Counted from the first letter of the stretch, positions 35,654 to 46,614 are shown. The stretch is 64,000 nucleotides of DNA from Aquamicrobium sp. LC103 (GCF_001014615.2 NZ_LBCQ02000004.1:346761-410760); one strand, 5' to 3'. A program made the numbers and translations. Notes: generated from the letters alone by a model not told the origin.

Positions 35654-37111
35654 TCAGGCGTTCAGCGCGCGTCCGTAGGCGTCGAGCACGCTCTCCTTCA
35701 TCATCTCCGAGAGCGTCGGATGCGGGAAGACGGTGTGCATCAGCTCCTCCTCGGTGGTCTCCAGGTTCATCGCGACGACGAATCCCTGAATAAGCTCGGT
35801 GACCTCGGCACCGACCATGTGCGCGCCGATAAGCTGGCCGGTCTTCTTGTCGAAGATCGTCTTGACGAGGCCCTGGTCCTCGCCGAGCGCGATCGCCTTG
35901 CCGTTGGCGGCGAACTGGAAGCGTCCGACACGGATGTCGTGGCCCTGCTCCTTGGCCTTCGCCTCGGTCAGGCCGACCGAAGCGACCTGGGGATTGCAAT
36001 AGGTGCAGCCCGGAACCAGCAGCTTGTCGAGCGCGTGCACGCCCGGCACGTTCGCGATCTTCTCCACGCAGATGACGCCTTCATGCTCGGCCTTGTGGGC
36101 GAGCATCGGCGGCCCCGCAACGTCGCCGATGGCGTAGAGCCCTTCGACATTGGTCTTGCCGTAGCCGTCGGTGACGACGATGCCGCGGTCGGTCTTCACA
36201 CCGAGCTCCTCAAGGCCGAGATTCTCGATATTGCCCTGCACGCCGACGGCCGAGATCAAACGGTCGGCGGTGATCTTCACGACCTTGCCGTCCTTCGTCT
36301 CGACATGCGCGGTGACGGAGTTCGCGCCCTTCTCGACCTTGGCGACCTTGGCCTCCAGCATGATCTTCATGCCCTGCTTCTCGAACCGCTTCCTCGCGAG
36401 GGCCGAAATCTCGGCGTCCTCGACGGGCATGACCTGCGGCATGATCTCGACGACGGTCACGTCGACGCCCATGGTGCGGTAGAAGGAGGCGAACTCGATG
36501 CCGATCGCGCCCGAGCCCATGACGATCAGCGATTTCGGCATTTCCTTCGGCACCATGGCCTCGAAATAGGTCCAGATCAGCTTGCCGTCGGGCTCGATGC
36601 CCGGGAGCGAGCGCGGTCGCGCGCCGGTGGCGAGAATGACGTGCTTCGCGGTGTAGGTGCCTTCGCCCTTCACGCCCTTCGGGACCGGGTGCTGAGGCTC
36701 CATCGGCTTCTTCGAGCTCTTGGAGACAACCACTTGCGGCGCGCCACCCTGCCCCTTGGCGAGCTTCGCTTCTCCCCAGATGACGTCGACCTTGTTCTTC
36801 TTCATCAGGAAGCCGACGCCGCCATTGAGGCGCGCCGAGACGCCGCGCGAGCGCTCGACCACGGCCTTGACGTCGGCCGAGACCTTGCCTTCGAGCTTGA
36901 GCCCGTAATCATTCGCATGTTCGGCGTAGTGCATGATCTCCGCCGAGCGCAGCAGCGCCTTGGTCGGGATGCAGCCCCAGTTGAGGCAGATGCCGCCGAG
37001 GTGCTCGCGCTCGACGATCGCGGTCTTGAAGCCGAGCTGGGCCGAGCGGACGGCGGCTACATATCCGCCGGGGCCTGAGCCTATGATGATGACGTCGTAG
37101 TTTTCAGCCAC
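35654..37111 (-). CDS. lpdA: Dihydrolipoyl dehydrogenase (E3)
   Basis: A 485-residue FAD disulfide reductase: the FAD motif IIGSGPGGYVAAVRSAQLG, the redox Cys pair in GGICLNWGCIPTKALLRS, the NAD motif VMGSGAIGIEFASFY, AIGDVAGPPMLAHKAEHEG, and the C-terminal base His in FPHPTLSEMMKE. It reoxidises the lipoyl groups of the pyruvate dehydrogenase complex. An insertion after residue 115 (LAKGQGGAPQ) is typical of the rhizobial PDH-specific E3. It is downstream of pdhABC on the same strand with two small genes between. Confidence 0.95.
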   Translation of the reverse strand: MAENYDVIIIGSGPGGYVAAVRSAQLGFKTAIVEREHLGGICLNWGCIPTKALLRSAEIMHYAEHANDYGLKLEGKVSADVKAVVERSRGVSARLNGGVGFLMKKNKVDVIWGEAKLAKGQGGAPQVVVSKSSKKPMEPQHPVPKGVKGEGTYTAKHVILATGARPRSLPGIEPDGKLIWTYFEAMVPKEMPKSLIVMGSGAIGIEFASFYRTMGVDVTVVEIMPQVMPVEDAEISALARKRFEKQGMKIMLEAKVAKVEKGANSVTAHVETKDGKVVKITADRLISAVGVQGNIENLGLEELGVKTDRGIVVTDGYGKTNVEGLYAIGDVAGPPMLAHKAEHEGVICVEKIANVPGVHALDKLLVPGCTYCNPQVASVGLTEAKAKEQGHDIRVGRFQFAANGKAIALGEDQGLVKTIFDKKTGQLIGAHMVGAEVTELIQGFVVAMNLETTEEELMHTVFPHPTLSEMMKESVLDAYGRALNA

Positions 37112-37121
37112 GCCTGTTCTC

Positions 37122-37760
37122 CTAAAGTCCCAGCATCATGCGCACGATGGGCTCCAGCCCCTTGCCGAGCGCACGTGTATTGGCCGCGTCGAGATGAACG
37201 CCGTCGACCGGTGTCGTCCTTGCCATCGAACCCGCGTCGAAAAAGCCGCAGCCGGTGATGTCGGCGAGGTCCGAATAGAGGCTCGCGAGCATGCCTGACG
37301 CTTCGATCCCGCCGCCGAACAGCGCCGCGAAGTCCGGGTCGCCCGTCTCCCGCAGCGGCGGCGGCGCGACGATCAGTATTTCCGGAGCCGCGGCGTCGAA
37401 CGGATAGGTGTGCCCCCTGATGATCTCCACGAGCCGCTGCACGCCCTGGCGGGCGCCGATCGCATGGCCGCAGATGAACGGCTTCATGTCGTTTGTGCCG
37501 AGCAGCAGGATCACCAGGTCGAGCGGGGAATGCGTCGTCAGGATCGTCGGTAGCAGACGGGCGCCGTTGCGGTCGGCGCCGGAAAGATGATCGTCAAAGG
37601 CGGTCGTGCGTCCGTTCAGCCCCTCCGGAATGACACGCACCGCCTCGCCCAGGCCCTGCTGGAGCACAGTCGGCCAGCGATCCTCCAGCGCATGACGCCC
37701 CGGTCCTTCCGCGTCATAGCCCCAGGTCAGCGAATCGCCGTAGCAGAGGATGGTTTTCAT
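37122..37760 (-). CDS. SGNH/GDSL-family hydrolase
   Basis: A 212-residue SGNH hydrolase (arylesterase-like). It has block I CYGDSLTWGYDAEG with the nucleophile Ser, the Gly/Asn blocks LNGRTT and LLLGTNDMK, and the Asp-His pair in DGVHLDAANTRAL. No signal peptide, so probably cytoplasmic. The ATG at 37760 starts exactly at the family sequence with a GTGGA box before it; the open frame continues far upstream but as an antisense artefact. Its stop is 10 nt before lpdA. The substrate is unknown; esters or acyl groups are likely. Confidence 0.9.
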   Translation of the reverse strand: MKTILCYGDSLTWGYDAEGPGRHALEDRWPTVLQQGLGEAVRVIPEGLNGRTTAFDDHLSGADRNGARLLPTILTTHSPLDLVILLLGTNDMKPFICGHAIGARQGVQRLVEIIRGHTYPFDAAAPEILIVAPPPLRETGDPDFAALFGGGIEASGMLASLYSDLADITGCGFFDAGSMARTTPVDGVHLDAANTRALGKGLEPIVRMMLGL

Positions 37761-37801
37761 TCCACGACCGCCTTTTTCAGTTTCATGTCGACGCTTGCCG
37801 C

Positions 37802-38344
37802 CTAGATCTTCCTGAACCCGAGCGCGAGCAGCATGAACAGAACGCCGTTCGAAATGAGTTCCACCGCCAGGAGGATGCCGAGCACCGAAGCCGCCGCCTC
37901 CGGCAGATTGGCGAAGATCATCGCGGCCAGGGCCAGCGAGATGACACCCGACGCCAGCGCCCAGCCCCATCCGGAAATCGGGCGTAGCGAGAACGCATAC
38001 ATGATCTTGACGATGCCCATGACGAGGAACAGCACCGCCACCAGCAGGGTCAGCGAGATCATGCCGGCGAGCGGATTGGTGATGAGGCTTATGCCCACGA
38101 CGAGCGTGAGGATGCCGAACAGGATGGCCCAGACGAAACCGGGCCAGTCCTTGACCTGGAAGGACTGTATGATCTGGAGTGCGCCGAGGAAAGCGAACGT
38201 CCATCCGGCGATGAAGGTGGCCGCCAGCGTCGCGGCGAAGGGGTTCAGCAATGCGATCACGCCGCCGATGAGACAGATGACGGCGAAAAGCGCCATCCAT
38301 ATCCATGATCCGCGCAGTTTCGAAGCTTGCTCCGTAATGGCCAT
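37802..38344 (-). CDS. HdeD-family membrane protein
   Basis: A 180-residue integral membrane protein with six predicted TM helices in three tandem DUF308 pairs, for example WMALFAVICLIGGVIALLNP, AILFGILTLVVGISLITNP and ALASGVISLALAAMIFANLP; the repeated NP turns are the family's mark. E. coli HdeD belongs to acid resistance, but the rhizobial role is unknown. GGAGGA lies 6 nt before the ATG. It is inserted between pdhC and the SGNH gene, so it may be transcribed with the pdh operon. Confidence 0.88.
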   Translation of the reverse strand: MAITEQASKLRGSWIWMALFAVICLIGGVIALLNPFAATLAATFIAGWTFAFLGALQIIQSFQVKDWPGFVWAILFGILTLVVGISLITNPLAGMISLTLLVAVLFLVMGIVKIMYAFSLRPISGWGWALASGVISLALAAMIFANLPEAAASVLGILLAVELISNGVLFMLLALGFRKI

Positions 38345-38411
38345 TGCACTTCCTCCGCGTTCAGGACCGACCGGCAATCGATCGGACCTGACGCCGGCGC
38401 CATGCCGGCGT

Positions 38412-39803
38412 CTAAACGAGCATCCCCATCGGATTTTCGATGTAGCGCTTGAAGGCGACCAGCAGTTCGGCGCCCAATGCACCATCCACCGCGCGATGAT
38501 CGGTCGACAGCGTGACCGACATCATGTTGGCGATCTTGATCTCGCCGTTTTTCACCACCGCGCGCTCCTCGCCCGCGCCGACCGCCAATATGGTGGCATG
38601 AGGCGGGTTGATGACGGCCGCGAAATCCTTGATTCCGAACATGCCGAGATTGGACACCGCCGTCGTGCCGCCCTGATACTCCTCGGGTTTGAGCTTGCGG
38701 TTGCGCGCACGGCCCGCGAGATCCTTCATCTCGTTGGAAATGACGGACAGCGTCTTCTCCTCGGCGCGGCGCACGATCGGCGTGATCAGCCCGCCGGGGA
38801 TGGAGACCGCGACGCCGACGTCGGAGTGCTTGTGCTTGACCATCGCCGCCTCGGTCCAGGATGCGTTGGCGTCCGGCACCGCCTGCAGGGCAAGCGCCAT
38901 GGCCTTGATGATCATGTCGTTGACCGAAAGCTTGTAGGCGGGAACCTCGCCCTTGTCGGTCTTCGTCATCGGGGCGGCGTCGTTGAGCTGCTTGCGCAAG
39001 GCAAGCAGCGCATCGATCTCGCAATCGAGCGTGAGGTAGAAATGCGGAACCGTCGACTTCGCCTCGACCAGGCGGCGGGCGATCGTCTTGCGCATGTTGT
39101 CGTGCGGGACGAGCTCGTAGGAACCTTCCTCGAAGAGTTTCAGCACGGCATCGTCGGACATCGGCTTCGGCGTGGCTGCCGGTGCGGCCAGGTCCGCCTT
39201 GCCGGCGGGCGCCGCCTTTGCAGCTCCGCCGGAGACCGCGGCTTCAACATCAGCCTTCACCACGCGCCCCTTGGGACCGGAACCGGCTATCGAGCCGAGG
39301 TCGATGCCCGCATCCTTCGCGATACGGCGGGCGAGCGGAGAGGCGAAGACGCGGCCGTCTTTCGAGGCTCCATCGCCGCGCGCGCCACCTTCTCCCCGTT
39401 GGGGAGAGGATGCCTCCGCACCGTTTCCGGCTGTTGTCGGCGCAGGCTCCTTTTTCTCATCTTGGCTTGAAGGAGCGGACGCGGAGGCTTCCTTTGCCTC
39501 GGCCTTCTCCTGCACCGCCTCGGCTTTCCCGCCACCCTTCGCCGCGGCATCGGCATCCTCGCCTTCCTCGGCGAGAATGGCGATCAGCGCATTGACCTTG
39601 ACGCCCTCGGTGCCGGCCGGCACCACGAGCTTGGCGACGGTGCCCTCGTCCACGGCCTCGACTTCCATCGTCGCCTTGTCGGTCTCGATCTCCGCGATCA
39701 CGTCGCCCGGTGAAACCTTGTCGCCTTCCTTGACCAGCCATTTGGCGAGGTTGCCCTCCTCCATGGTTGGCGAAAGGGCCGGCATGGTGATTTCGATTGG
39801 CAT
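38412..39803 (-). CDS. pdhC: Pyruvate dehydrogenase complex E2, dihydrolipoamide acetyltransferase
   Basis: A 463-residue E2: a lipoyl domain (residues 1-80, lipoylated Lys in [13 protein letters not shown]), an Ala/Glu/Lys linker, an E3/E1-binding domain ([18 protein letters not shown]) and a catalytic acetyltransferase core ending with [13 protein letters not shown] and [14 protein letters not shown] (active His). It passes acetyl groups to CoA and forms the complex core. The linker contains [12 protein letters not shown], encoded by a short palindrome at 39388-39409 that looks inserted in frame. AGGAGGA precedes the ATG. It follows pdhB by 13 nt. Confidence 0.96.
   Translation of the reverse strand: MPIEITMPALSPTMEEGNLAKWLVKEGDKVSPGDVIAEIETDKATMEVEAVDEGTVAKLVVPAGTEGVKVNALIAILAEEGEDADAAAKGGGKAEAVQEKAEAKEASASAPSSQDEKKEPAPTTAGNGAEASSPQRGEGGARGDGASKDGRVFASPLARRIAKDAGIDLGSIAGSGPKGRVVKADVEAAVSGGAAKAAPAGKADLAAPAATPKPMSDDAVLKLFEEGSYELVPHDNMRKTIARRLVEAKSTVPHFYLTLDCEIDALLALRKQLNDAAPMTKTDKGEVPAYKLSVNDMIIKAMALALQAVPDANASWTEAAMVKHKHSDVGVAVSIPGGLITPIVRRAEEKTLSVISNEMKDLAGRARNRKLKPEEYQGGTTAVSNLGMFGIKDFAAVINPPHATILAVGAGEERAVVKNGEIKIANMMSVTLSTDHRAVDGALGAELLVAFKRYIENPMGMLV
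39388..39409. repeat. Short palindrome inside pdhC linker
   Basis: TCTCCCC-GTT-GGGGAGA with CCT/GGA flanks forms a tight hairpin within the coding sequence of the E2 linker and encodes SSPQRGEGG. From memory, CCTTCTCCCC/GGGGAGAAGG palindromes are widespread dispersed repeats in Mesorhizobium-like genomes. No second copy in this window was noticed. Confidence 0.5.
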
Positions 39804-39816
39804 CGCGATCTCCTCC

Positions 39817-41253
39817 TCAGGCCCGGTAGGTGACGGCTTTGACCGCCTCGACGACCTCGCCGACATTCGGCAGCGCAAGCTTTTCGAGATTGGCCGCGTA
39901 AGGCATCGGCACGTCCTTGCCGGCAATCGTGATCACCGGCGCATCGAGATGGTCGAATGCGCGCTGCATGACCTGGCTGGCGATATGGTCGCCGACCGAC
40001 GACTGCGGGAAGCCCTCTTCCACCACGACCAGGCGGTTGGTCTTCTTGACGGATGCGATGATCGTGTCGAAATCGAGCGGCCGGATGGTGCGCAGGTCGA
40101 TGATCTCGACGTCGAGGCCCATCTCGCGCAATTCCGCCTCGGCCTTGACCACATAGGTCATGCCGATGCCGAACGAGACGATGGTGGCGTCCTTGCCCTG
40201 CTTGTGGATGCGCGCCTTGCCGATCGGCAGCACGAAATCGTCGAGTTTCGGCACGTCGAAGGTCTGGCCGTAGAGAATTTCGTTCTCGAGGAAGATCACC
40301 GGGTTCGGGTCGCGGATCGCGGCCTTGAGCAGGCCCTTGGCGTCGGCGGCCGTGTAAGGCATCACCACCTTCAGGCCGGGAATGTGGCCGTACCAGGCGG
40401 CGTAGCACTGCGAATGCTGGGCGGCGACGCGGGCGGCCGCGCCGTTCGGGCCGCGGAAGACGATCGGCGCGCCCATCTGGCCGCCGGCCATGTAGAGGGT
40501 CTTGGCGGCCGAGTTCACGATCTGGTCGATCGCCTGCATGGCGAAGTTGAAGGTCATGAATTCGACGATCGGCTTGAGGCCGGCCATCGCCGCGCCCACG
40601 CCGACGCCGGCGAAGCCGTGCTCGGTGATCGGCGTATCGACGACGCGCCTTGCGCCGAATTCCTGCAGAAGGCCCTGGGTGATCTTGTAGGCGCCCTGAT
40701 ACTCGGCGACCTCCTCGCCCATGACGAAGACGTCCTCGTCCCGACGCATCTCCTCGGCCATGGCATCGCGCAGCGCTTCGCGCACGGTGGTCTGGACCAT
40801 CTCGGTGCCGGCCGGAATGTCCGGGTCGGCCGCGATCTCCGCCTTGGGGGCGGCCGGTGCCTTGGCGGCATCCTTTTTCACGCTCGGCTCATCGTCGGCT
40901 TCGCGGGCCTTGCCGCCGGCGTCGCCGGAAGCTGCCGCGGGCGTGTCGGCATCAGGTTTCGAGGCGGCGCCGTCGGCCGCGGATTTCGCCGTAGCGGCGT
41001 CCGCGCTCTCGCCTTCCTGCAGCAGCACGGCGATCGGCGTGTTGACCTTGACGCCTTCGGTACCCTCGGCGACGAGGAGCTTGCCCAGCGTGCCTTCGTC
41101 CACAGCCTCGACTTCCATCGTGGCCTTGTCGGTCTCGATCTCGGCGATCACGTCGCCGGGGGCAACCTTGTCGCCCTCCTTCTTGAGCCATTTCGACAGG
41201 TTGCCCTCTTCCATGGTCGGCAAGAGAGCGGGCATGAGAATTTCGATCGGCAT
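39817..41253 (-). CDS. pdhB: Pyruvate dehydrogenase E1 beta subunit with N-terminal lipoyl domain
   Basis: A 478-residue protein. Residues 1-80 are a lipoyl domain ([20 protein letters not shown], lipoyl Lys in ETDKATMEV) almost identical to that of PdhC; a charged Ala-rich linker follows; residues about 145-478 are the E1 beta TPP-enzyme domain ([53 protein letters not shown]). The lipoylated E1 beta is a known trait of alphaproteobacterial PDH. It lies 14 nt after pdhA and before pdhC. Confidence 0.96.
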   Translation of the reverse strand: MPIEILMPALLPTMEEGNLSKWLKKEGDKVAPGDVIAEIETDKATMEVEAVDEGTLGKLLVAEGTEGVKVNTPIAVLLQEGESADAATAKSAADGAASKPDADTPAAASGDAGGKAREADDEPSVKKDAAKAPAAPKAEIAADPDIPAGTEMVQTTVREALRDAMAEEMRRDEDVFVMGEEVAEYQGAYKITQGLLQEFGARRVVDTPITEHGFAGVGVGAAMAGLKPIVEFMTFNFAMQAIDQIVNSAAKTLYMAGGQMGAPIVFRGPNGAAARVAAQHSQCYAAWYGHIPGLKVVMPYTAADAKGLLKAAIRDPNPVIFLENEILYGQTFDVPKLDDFVLPIGKARIHKQGKDATIVSFGIGMTYVVKAEAELREMGLDVEIIDLRTIRPLDFDTIIASVKKTNRLVVVEEGFPQSSVGDHIASQVMQRAFDHLDAPVITIAGKDVPMPYAANLEKLALPNVGEVVEAVKAVTYRA

Positions 41254-41267
41254 TGTCCGCCTCCCCC

Positions 41268-42308
41268 TTAGAGCAAAATGTCGGTGTAGAGCTCGGACGG
41301 ATCCGGCTCCGCATCGTTCTGCGCGAATTCGGCGGCATCCTGGACGATGTCGCGGACCTCCTTGTCGATCGCCTTCAAATCGTCCTCGCTGGCCCATTTC
41401 GCTTCCAGGAGGCGCGCCTTCACCTGCTCGATCGGATCGTGCTCGGAGCGCATCTTCTGGACTTCGTCCTTGGAACGGTATTTCGCCGGGTCGGACATGG
41501 AATGGCCGCGATAGCGGTAGGTCTGCATCTCGAGGATGATCGGCCCCTTGCCGGAGCGGCAGTGCTCGACGGCAAGCTCGGCAGCCGACTTGACGGCGCG
41601 CACGTCCATGCCGTCAACCTGGATGCCGGGGATCCTGAAGGAAAGCCCGCGCTGCGAGAAGTCGGTCTCGGCGGACGAGCGCGACACCGACGTGCCCATC
41701 GCATAGCGGTTGTTCTCGATCACATAGACGACCGGCAGCTTCCACAGCGACGCCATGTTGAAGCTCTCATAGACCTGGCCCTGGTTGGCGGCGCCGTCGC
41801 CGAAATAGGTGATCGAGACATTGTCGTTGTCGCGATAGCGGTTGGCGAAGGCGAGGCCCGTGCCGAGCGACACCTGCGCGCCGACGATACCGTGTCCGCC
41901 GTAGAAATTCTTCTCCTTGGAGAACATGTGCATGGAGCCGCCCTTGCCCTTGGAGTAGCCCCCGCGGCGGCCGGTCAGTTCGGCCATCACCCCGCGCGGG
42001 CTCATGTCCATGGCGAGCATGTGACCATGATCGCGATAGGCGGTGATCATCTGGTCGCCCTCGACGAGCGCCATCTTCATGCCGGTAACGACCGCTTCCT
42101 GGCCGATGTAGAGGTGGCAGAAGCCGCCGATGAACCCCATGCCGTAAAGCTGGCCCGCCTTTTCCTCGAAACGGCGGATCAGAAGCATGTCGCGATAGGC
42201 CCTGAGCTCCTGCTCCTTGTCGAATTTCGCCGGTGGCGGCACTTTGATGGCCAGAGATTTTCCGTCCGCCTTGATTCTGGCGGACGTTTTCTTAGCGGCT
42301 GTCGCCAT
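41268..42308 (-). CDS. pdhA: Pyruvate dehydrogenase E1 alpha subunit
   Basis: A 346-residue E1 alpha. It shows [18 protein letters not shown], the [12 protein letters not shown] loop, the TPP motif [15 protein letters not shown]...ENN, and the phosphorylation-loop-like region [15 protein letters not shown]. With PdhB it decarboxylates pyruvate and acylates lipoyl groups. It is the first gene of pdhA-pdhB-pdhC; the 175-bp gap before it holds two perfect dyads that could be operators. Upstream on the same strand are ftsB and eno. Confidence 0.96.
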   Translation of the reverse strand: MATAAKKTSARIKADGKSLAIKVPPPAKFDKEQELRAYRDMLLIRRFEEKAGQLYGMGFIGGFCHLYIGQEAVVTGMKMALVEGDQMITAYRDHGHMLAMDMSPRGVMAELTGRRGGYSKGKGGSMHMFSKEKNFYGGHGIVGAQVSLGTGLAFANRYRDNDNVSITYFGDGAANQGQVYESFNMASLWKLPVVYVIENNRYAMGTSVSRSSAETDFSQRGLSFRIPGIQVDGMDVRAVKSAAELAVEHCRSGKGPIILEMQTYRYRGHSMSDPAKYRSKDEVQKMRSEHDPIEQVKARLLEAKWASEDDLKAIDKEVRDIVQDAAEFAQNDAEPDPSELYTDILL

Positions 42309-42412
42309 GGATCACTCCCTGATGCGTCTCTTCGCGGACTAAGGGGGAAGACGGGAGCCTCCCCGATTTGACCGGAGGCTAGCACGCAGACTTGCAATCC
42401 GCTATGCAGAAA

Positions 42413-42431
42413 ATGCATGGCTCGCATGCAT
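42413..42431. promoter_or_regulatory. Dyad ATGCATG-N5-CATGCAT upstream of pdhA
   Basis: A perfect 19-bp inverted repeat about 105 bp upstream of the pdhA start, in AT-richer DNA. It is a good operator candidate for the pdh operon. The regulator is unknown. Confidence 0.45.
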
Positions 42432-42462
42432 CTAAATTCTTATAATTGCACGTCTTTTGCAG

Positions 42463-42485
42463 GATTAACCGAATTCAGGTTAATC
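42463..42485. promoter_or_regulatory. Dyad GATTAACC-N7-GGTTAATC at the ftsB stop
   Basis: A perfect 8-bp inverted repeat with a 7-nt spacer just past ftsB, overlapping its stop codon. There is no T tract, so an operator role for pdhA is at least as likely as termination of ftsB. Confidence 0.4.
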
Positions 42486-42804
42486 AGCGCGCGGAAGGCC
42501 GCATGATCGTGACCTCGTCCGGAAGGGAGAGATTCAGGGCACGACGCGCCTGCTCGTCCAGCATGTCTTTCTCGAGCGTGCCATCATGCAGCAATTGCAC
42601 GCGGCGCTCAAGCCGCATGCGCTCACCCTTCACCCGGTCGAGATTCGTCTGCAATTGCGCGACGCGCTCTTCCAGCCGGTACTTGGAATAGATGCCGTAT
42701 TCACCGTGGAAAGCGTGAAATCCGAAATAGGAAAGGAACAGCGCGGCGACCGCGGGAACGATCAGCGCGCCGGTGTTTCTCTTCTTCCGTTGACGTGTCC
42801 ACAT
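42484..42804 (-). CDS. ftsB: Septum formation initiator FtsB/DivIC
   Basis: A 106-residue bitopic protein: a short basic N-terminus (RQRKKR), one TM helix (GALIVPAVAALFLSYFGFHA), a coiled coil (RLEERVAQLQTNLDRVKGER) and a conserved tail. FtsB joins FtsL and FtsQ in the divisome and bridges to septal peptidoglycan synthesis. Location between eno and pdhA is the usual rhizobial context. Confidence 0.92.
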   Translation of the reverse strand: MWTRQRKKRNTGALIVPAVAALFLSYFGFHAFHGEYGIYSKYRLEERVAQLQTNLDRVKGERMRLERRVQLLHDGTLEKDMLDEQARRALNLSLPDEVTIMRPSAR

Positions 42805-42899
42805 CGGCCCTGTTCCACAAATCGTGCAACGGCATATGGCACGATTATGCTTAAGGGCCGGTTACCGCCACCTCATGAAGGAGGCGGCGGAAGCAACAA

Positions 42900-44189
<1,290 letters not shown>

Positions 44190-44259
44190 TCAGGCTGGGT
44201 TTCAGGCTGCGTCCTCTTAGCGAAACAGTCCCGAAGTGGCAATGAGCCGGGACCAACGG

Positions 44260-44284
44260 AAAGCCCCGCGATCGCTCGCGGGGC
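44260..44284 (-). terminator. Hairpin terminator after the PRC-barrel gene
   Basis: A perfect 9-bp stem (GCCCCGCGA / TCGCGGGGC) with a 4-nt loop, then TTT on the minus strand, 30 nt downstream of the PRC-barrel stop. Confidence 0.6.
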
Positions 44285-44313
44285 CGATCATGGGAATTCC
44301 TTCACCCGATGCC

Positions 44314-44679
44314 TCAATACCAGTAGGGCGGCACCTTGTAATATTCGTAGGACGCGTCGCGTACCGATTTGCCGTCGTCGCCCGTCAGTTCCTCGATGCT
44401 GTGCACGGGTGCGGCCTCGAGCTGGTCGCGGCTGAACGGCACGACATAACCGCCTCGGCCCTTCTCATAGTCGAGCGTCGACCAGGGGATCGCGTGATAT
44501 TTCTCGCCGATGCCGAGGAAACCGCCGAAGCCGATCACGGCGTACATGATGTTGTTCGACAATTTGTCGAGCATCACGTCCTCTATCGTGCCGATGTTCT
44601 GGCCCTCGGTATTGTAGACGGCGGTGCCGATCACGCGCGAGGCACGGATCGCTTCTGTATGTCCGGAAGGAGTGGTCAT
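44314..44679 (-). CDS. PRC-barrel domain protein
   Basis: A 121-residue soluble protein. A PRC-barrel beta domain covers about residues 12-85: AIRASRVIGTAVYNTEGQNI, IEDVMLDKLSNNIMYAVIGF and GFLGIGEKYHAIPWSTLDY. Similar small proteins are abundant in rhizobia, often stress-induced; the barrel is also found in RimM and photosynthetic reaction centres. AGGAG lies before the ATG. No function can be assigned. Confidence 0.88.
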   Translation of the reverse strand: MTTPSGHTEAIRASRVIGTAVYNTEGQNIGTIEDVMLDKLSNNIMYAVIGFGGFLGIGEKYHAIPWSTLDYEKGRGGYVVPFSRDQLEAAPVHSIEELTGDDGKSVRDASYEYYKVPPYWY

Positions 44680-44760
44680 TTCTGCTGCTCCTTTCTTTGC
44701 GCTCCCCGCTTAATCAATGTCGCAGGAAGCGCGAGGTTCCGGAGCAGGTGGTGCGTGGCT

Positions 44761-45594
44761 TCAGCGGCTCTTCGCCACCCGGTCGAACTCCATCAGCGTC
44801 TCGATCAGGCGCGGCATGTCGTCCAGCCGAACCATGTTCGGCCCGTCGGAAGGCGCGTTGTCCGGGTCCTGGTGCGTCTCGATGAACACGCCGGCAACGC
44901 CCACCGCAACGGCGGCGCGCGCCAGCGTCTCGACGAAACGCCTGTCGCCACCGGTCGAGCCGCCCTGCCCGCCCGGCTGCTGCACGGAGTGGGTCGCATC
45001 GAAGATTACCGGCGCGCCGATCTCCGCCATCAGCGGCAGCGCGCGCATGTCGGAAACGAGCGTGTTGTAGCCGAAGGAAACGCCACGCTCGGTCACCAGC
45101 ACGTTGGCATTGCCGGAGCCGGTCACCTTCGCGACGACGTTCTTCATGTCCCAAGGTGCGAGAAACTGACCCTTCTTGACGTTGACGACCTTGCCGGTCG
45201 CGGCAGCGGCCGCGAGAAGGTCGGTCTGCCGCGAAAGGAAGGCCGGGATCTGCAGGATGTCGACCACGTCGGCGACGAGGCCGCACTGCTCCTCGGTATG
45301 CACGTCGGTCAGCAGCGGCAGGCCGAACTCCTCGCGCAGGTCCGCGAAGACGGCAAGCGCGGTCTCCAGCCCGGCGCCGCGCTTGCCGCCAAGGGAGGTG
45401 CGGTTCGCCTTGTCGAAGGAGGTTTTGTAGACGAGGCCAATCCCGAGCCGCCCGGTGATCTCCTTCAGCGCGCCCGCCATGTCGAAGGCATGCTGGCGTG
45501 TCTCGAGCTGGCAGGGACCCGCGATCAGAGCAAGCGGCGCGGAATTGGCGAAGGTCACCGAACCGACGGCGACGGAAGCGTTGGGAGCAGTCAT
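44761..45594 (-). CDS. kdsA: 3-deoxy-8-phosphooctulonate synthase (KDO8P synthase)
   Basis: A 277-residue TIM-barrel enzyme. It has LALIAGPCQLETRQHAFDMA, YKTSFDKANRTSLGGKRG, LPLLTDVHTEEQC, QIPAFLSRQTDLL, NVKKGQFLAPWDM and VIFDATHSVQQPGGQG. It condenses phosphoenolpyruvate with arabinose 5-phosphate for lipopolysaccharide KDO. The Cys in AGPCQ and the Asn-to-Cys metal site decide metal dependence, which I leave open. GAGGA precedes the ATG at 45594. It lies beyond the PRC-barrel gene from eno, the source of its substrate's pathway. Confidence 0.96.
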   Translation of the reverse strand: MTAPNASVAVGSVTFANSAPLALIAGPCQLETRQHAFDMAGALKEITGRLGIGLVYKTSFDKANRTSLGGKRGAGLETALAVFADLREEFGLPLLTDVHTEEQCGLVADVVDILQIPAFLSRQTDLLAAAAATGKVVNVKKGQFLAPWDMKNVVAKVTGSGNANVLVTERGVSFGYNTLVSDMRALPLMAEIGAPVIFDATHSVQQPGGQGGSTGGDRRFVETLARAAVAVGVAGVFIETHQDPDNAPSDGPNMVRLDDMPRLIETLMEFDRVAKSR

Positions 45595-45729
45595 CTCGTT
45601 TCCTCGATTGCGAAAGGGCACCCTGCCCCGCTTTGCGGCGAGCGGCGTCCACCACACGGCATGTTATCGGCCCGAATTACCGACGAAGCACCGTTCATCG
45701 CCGCGATGTGCCTCAAAACGCGCCCGCGT

Positions 45730-46614
45730 TCAAGGGACGGCCGCGGCCTGATCGCTGCCCGCCCGCTCCGCGTCCAGCCCGAAGAGGAAACCGGATATGA
45801 TTTCGCGTGCGCCATGGCGGATCATGTTGATGTGGTTCGCTTCGGGGAGCACGTAGAGCTTGGAAAAGCCCTCGCTGAGCGAGGCGAGCGCCTCCGCGAA
45901 CGCAGGGGGCGTGATCGCATCTTCCTGGCCGGCCAGGAGCAGGATCGGCACGTCTATGCCACCGATACGCGAGCGGGTATCGAAACGGGTGCGCACCAGC
46001 CACAGCGGCACGGACGAGGCCTGGCGGTGAACCGCGTCGGGAAACGAAGTGAACGGCGCTTCGAGGATAACGGCGCGGGGCCGTCCCTGCATCGCGACAT
46101 AGCTCGCAATGCCGGTTCCCATCGAATAACCGTAGAGGACGATGCCGTCAGGCGCGAGCTGCTCCTTGGTCAGCTTTGTCAGGAGCGCGGCGGCGTCGCG
46201 GTAGAGCAGGTGTTCGCTCGGCCGACCCGGATTTCCGCCATAGCCGCGATAACCGGCGAGCATCAGCCCGTAGCCCTGCTCGGCAAGGCCGAAGAGATGC
46301 GCGGGCTTGCGGATCAGGTCGCCGAGACGGCCCGGAAAATAGACGATGACGGGTTTTCCGGGCGCCGGAGGGTGATACCAGGAGCGCAGCAGCAAACCGT
46401 CATGCGTGCTGAGGTCGACCGGTTGCAATTCGACGTTACTTTCGATCTCCAGGAGATTCAGCACCAGCCTTTCGCGGTAGAGGATGAATTCCGGAACGGT
46501 CTGCACCGCGACCAATCCCGCAAGCAGAAGAAGCGCGGCCGCAACGGCGATGCGGCGCGGAAACAAGTGCAAGCGGCGGCGCACGCCGCCATCCACGCGA
46601 ACTACGTCTTCCAT
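45730..46614 (-). CDS. Alpha/beta hydrolase, membrane-anchored
   Basis: A 294-residue protein. An N-terminal TM segment (IAVAAALLLLAGLVAVQTV) is followed by an alpha/beta hydrolase domain like the BEM46/ABHD13 group: KPVIVYFPGRLGD near the oxyanion region, the nucleophile elbow YGYSMGTGIASYV, the acid in LLLAGQEDAITPP and His in LPEANHINMI. It probably faces the periplasm. It is divergent from the GT4 gene. Substrate unknown. Confidence 0.85.
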   Translation of the reverse strand: MEDVVRVDGGVRRRLHLFPRRIAVAAALLLLAGLVAVQTVPEFILYRERLVLNLLEIESNVELQPVDLSTHDGLLLRSWYHPPAPGKPVIVYFPGRLGDLIRKPAHLFGLAEQGYGLMLAGYRGYGGNPGRPSEHLLYRDAAALLTKLTKEQLAPDGIVLYGYSMGTGIASYVAMQGRPRAVILEAPFTSFPDAVHRQASSVPLWLVRTRFDTRSRIGGIDVPILLLAGQEDAITPPAFAEALASLSEGFSKLYVLPEANHINMIRHGAREIISGFLFGLDAERAGSDQAAAVP

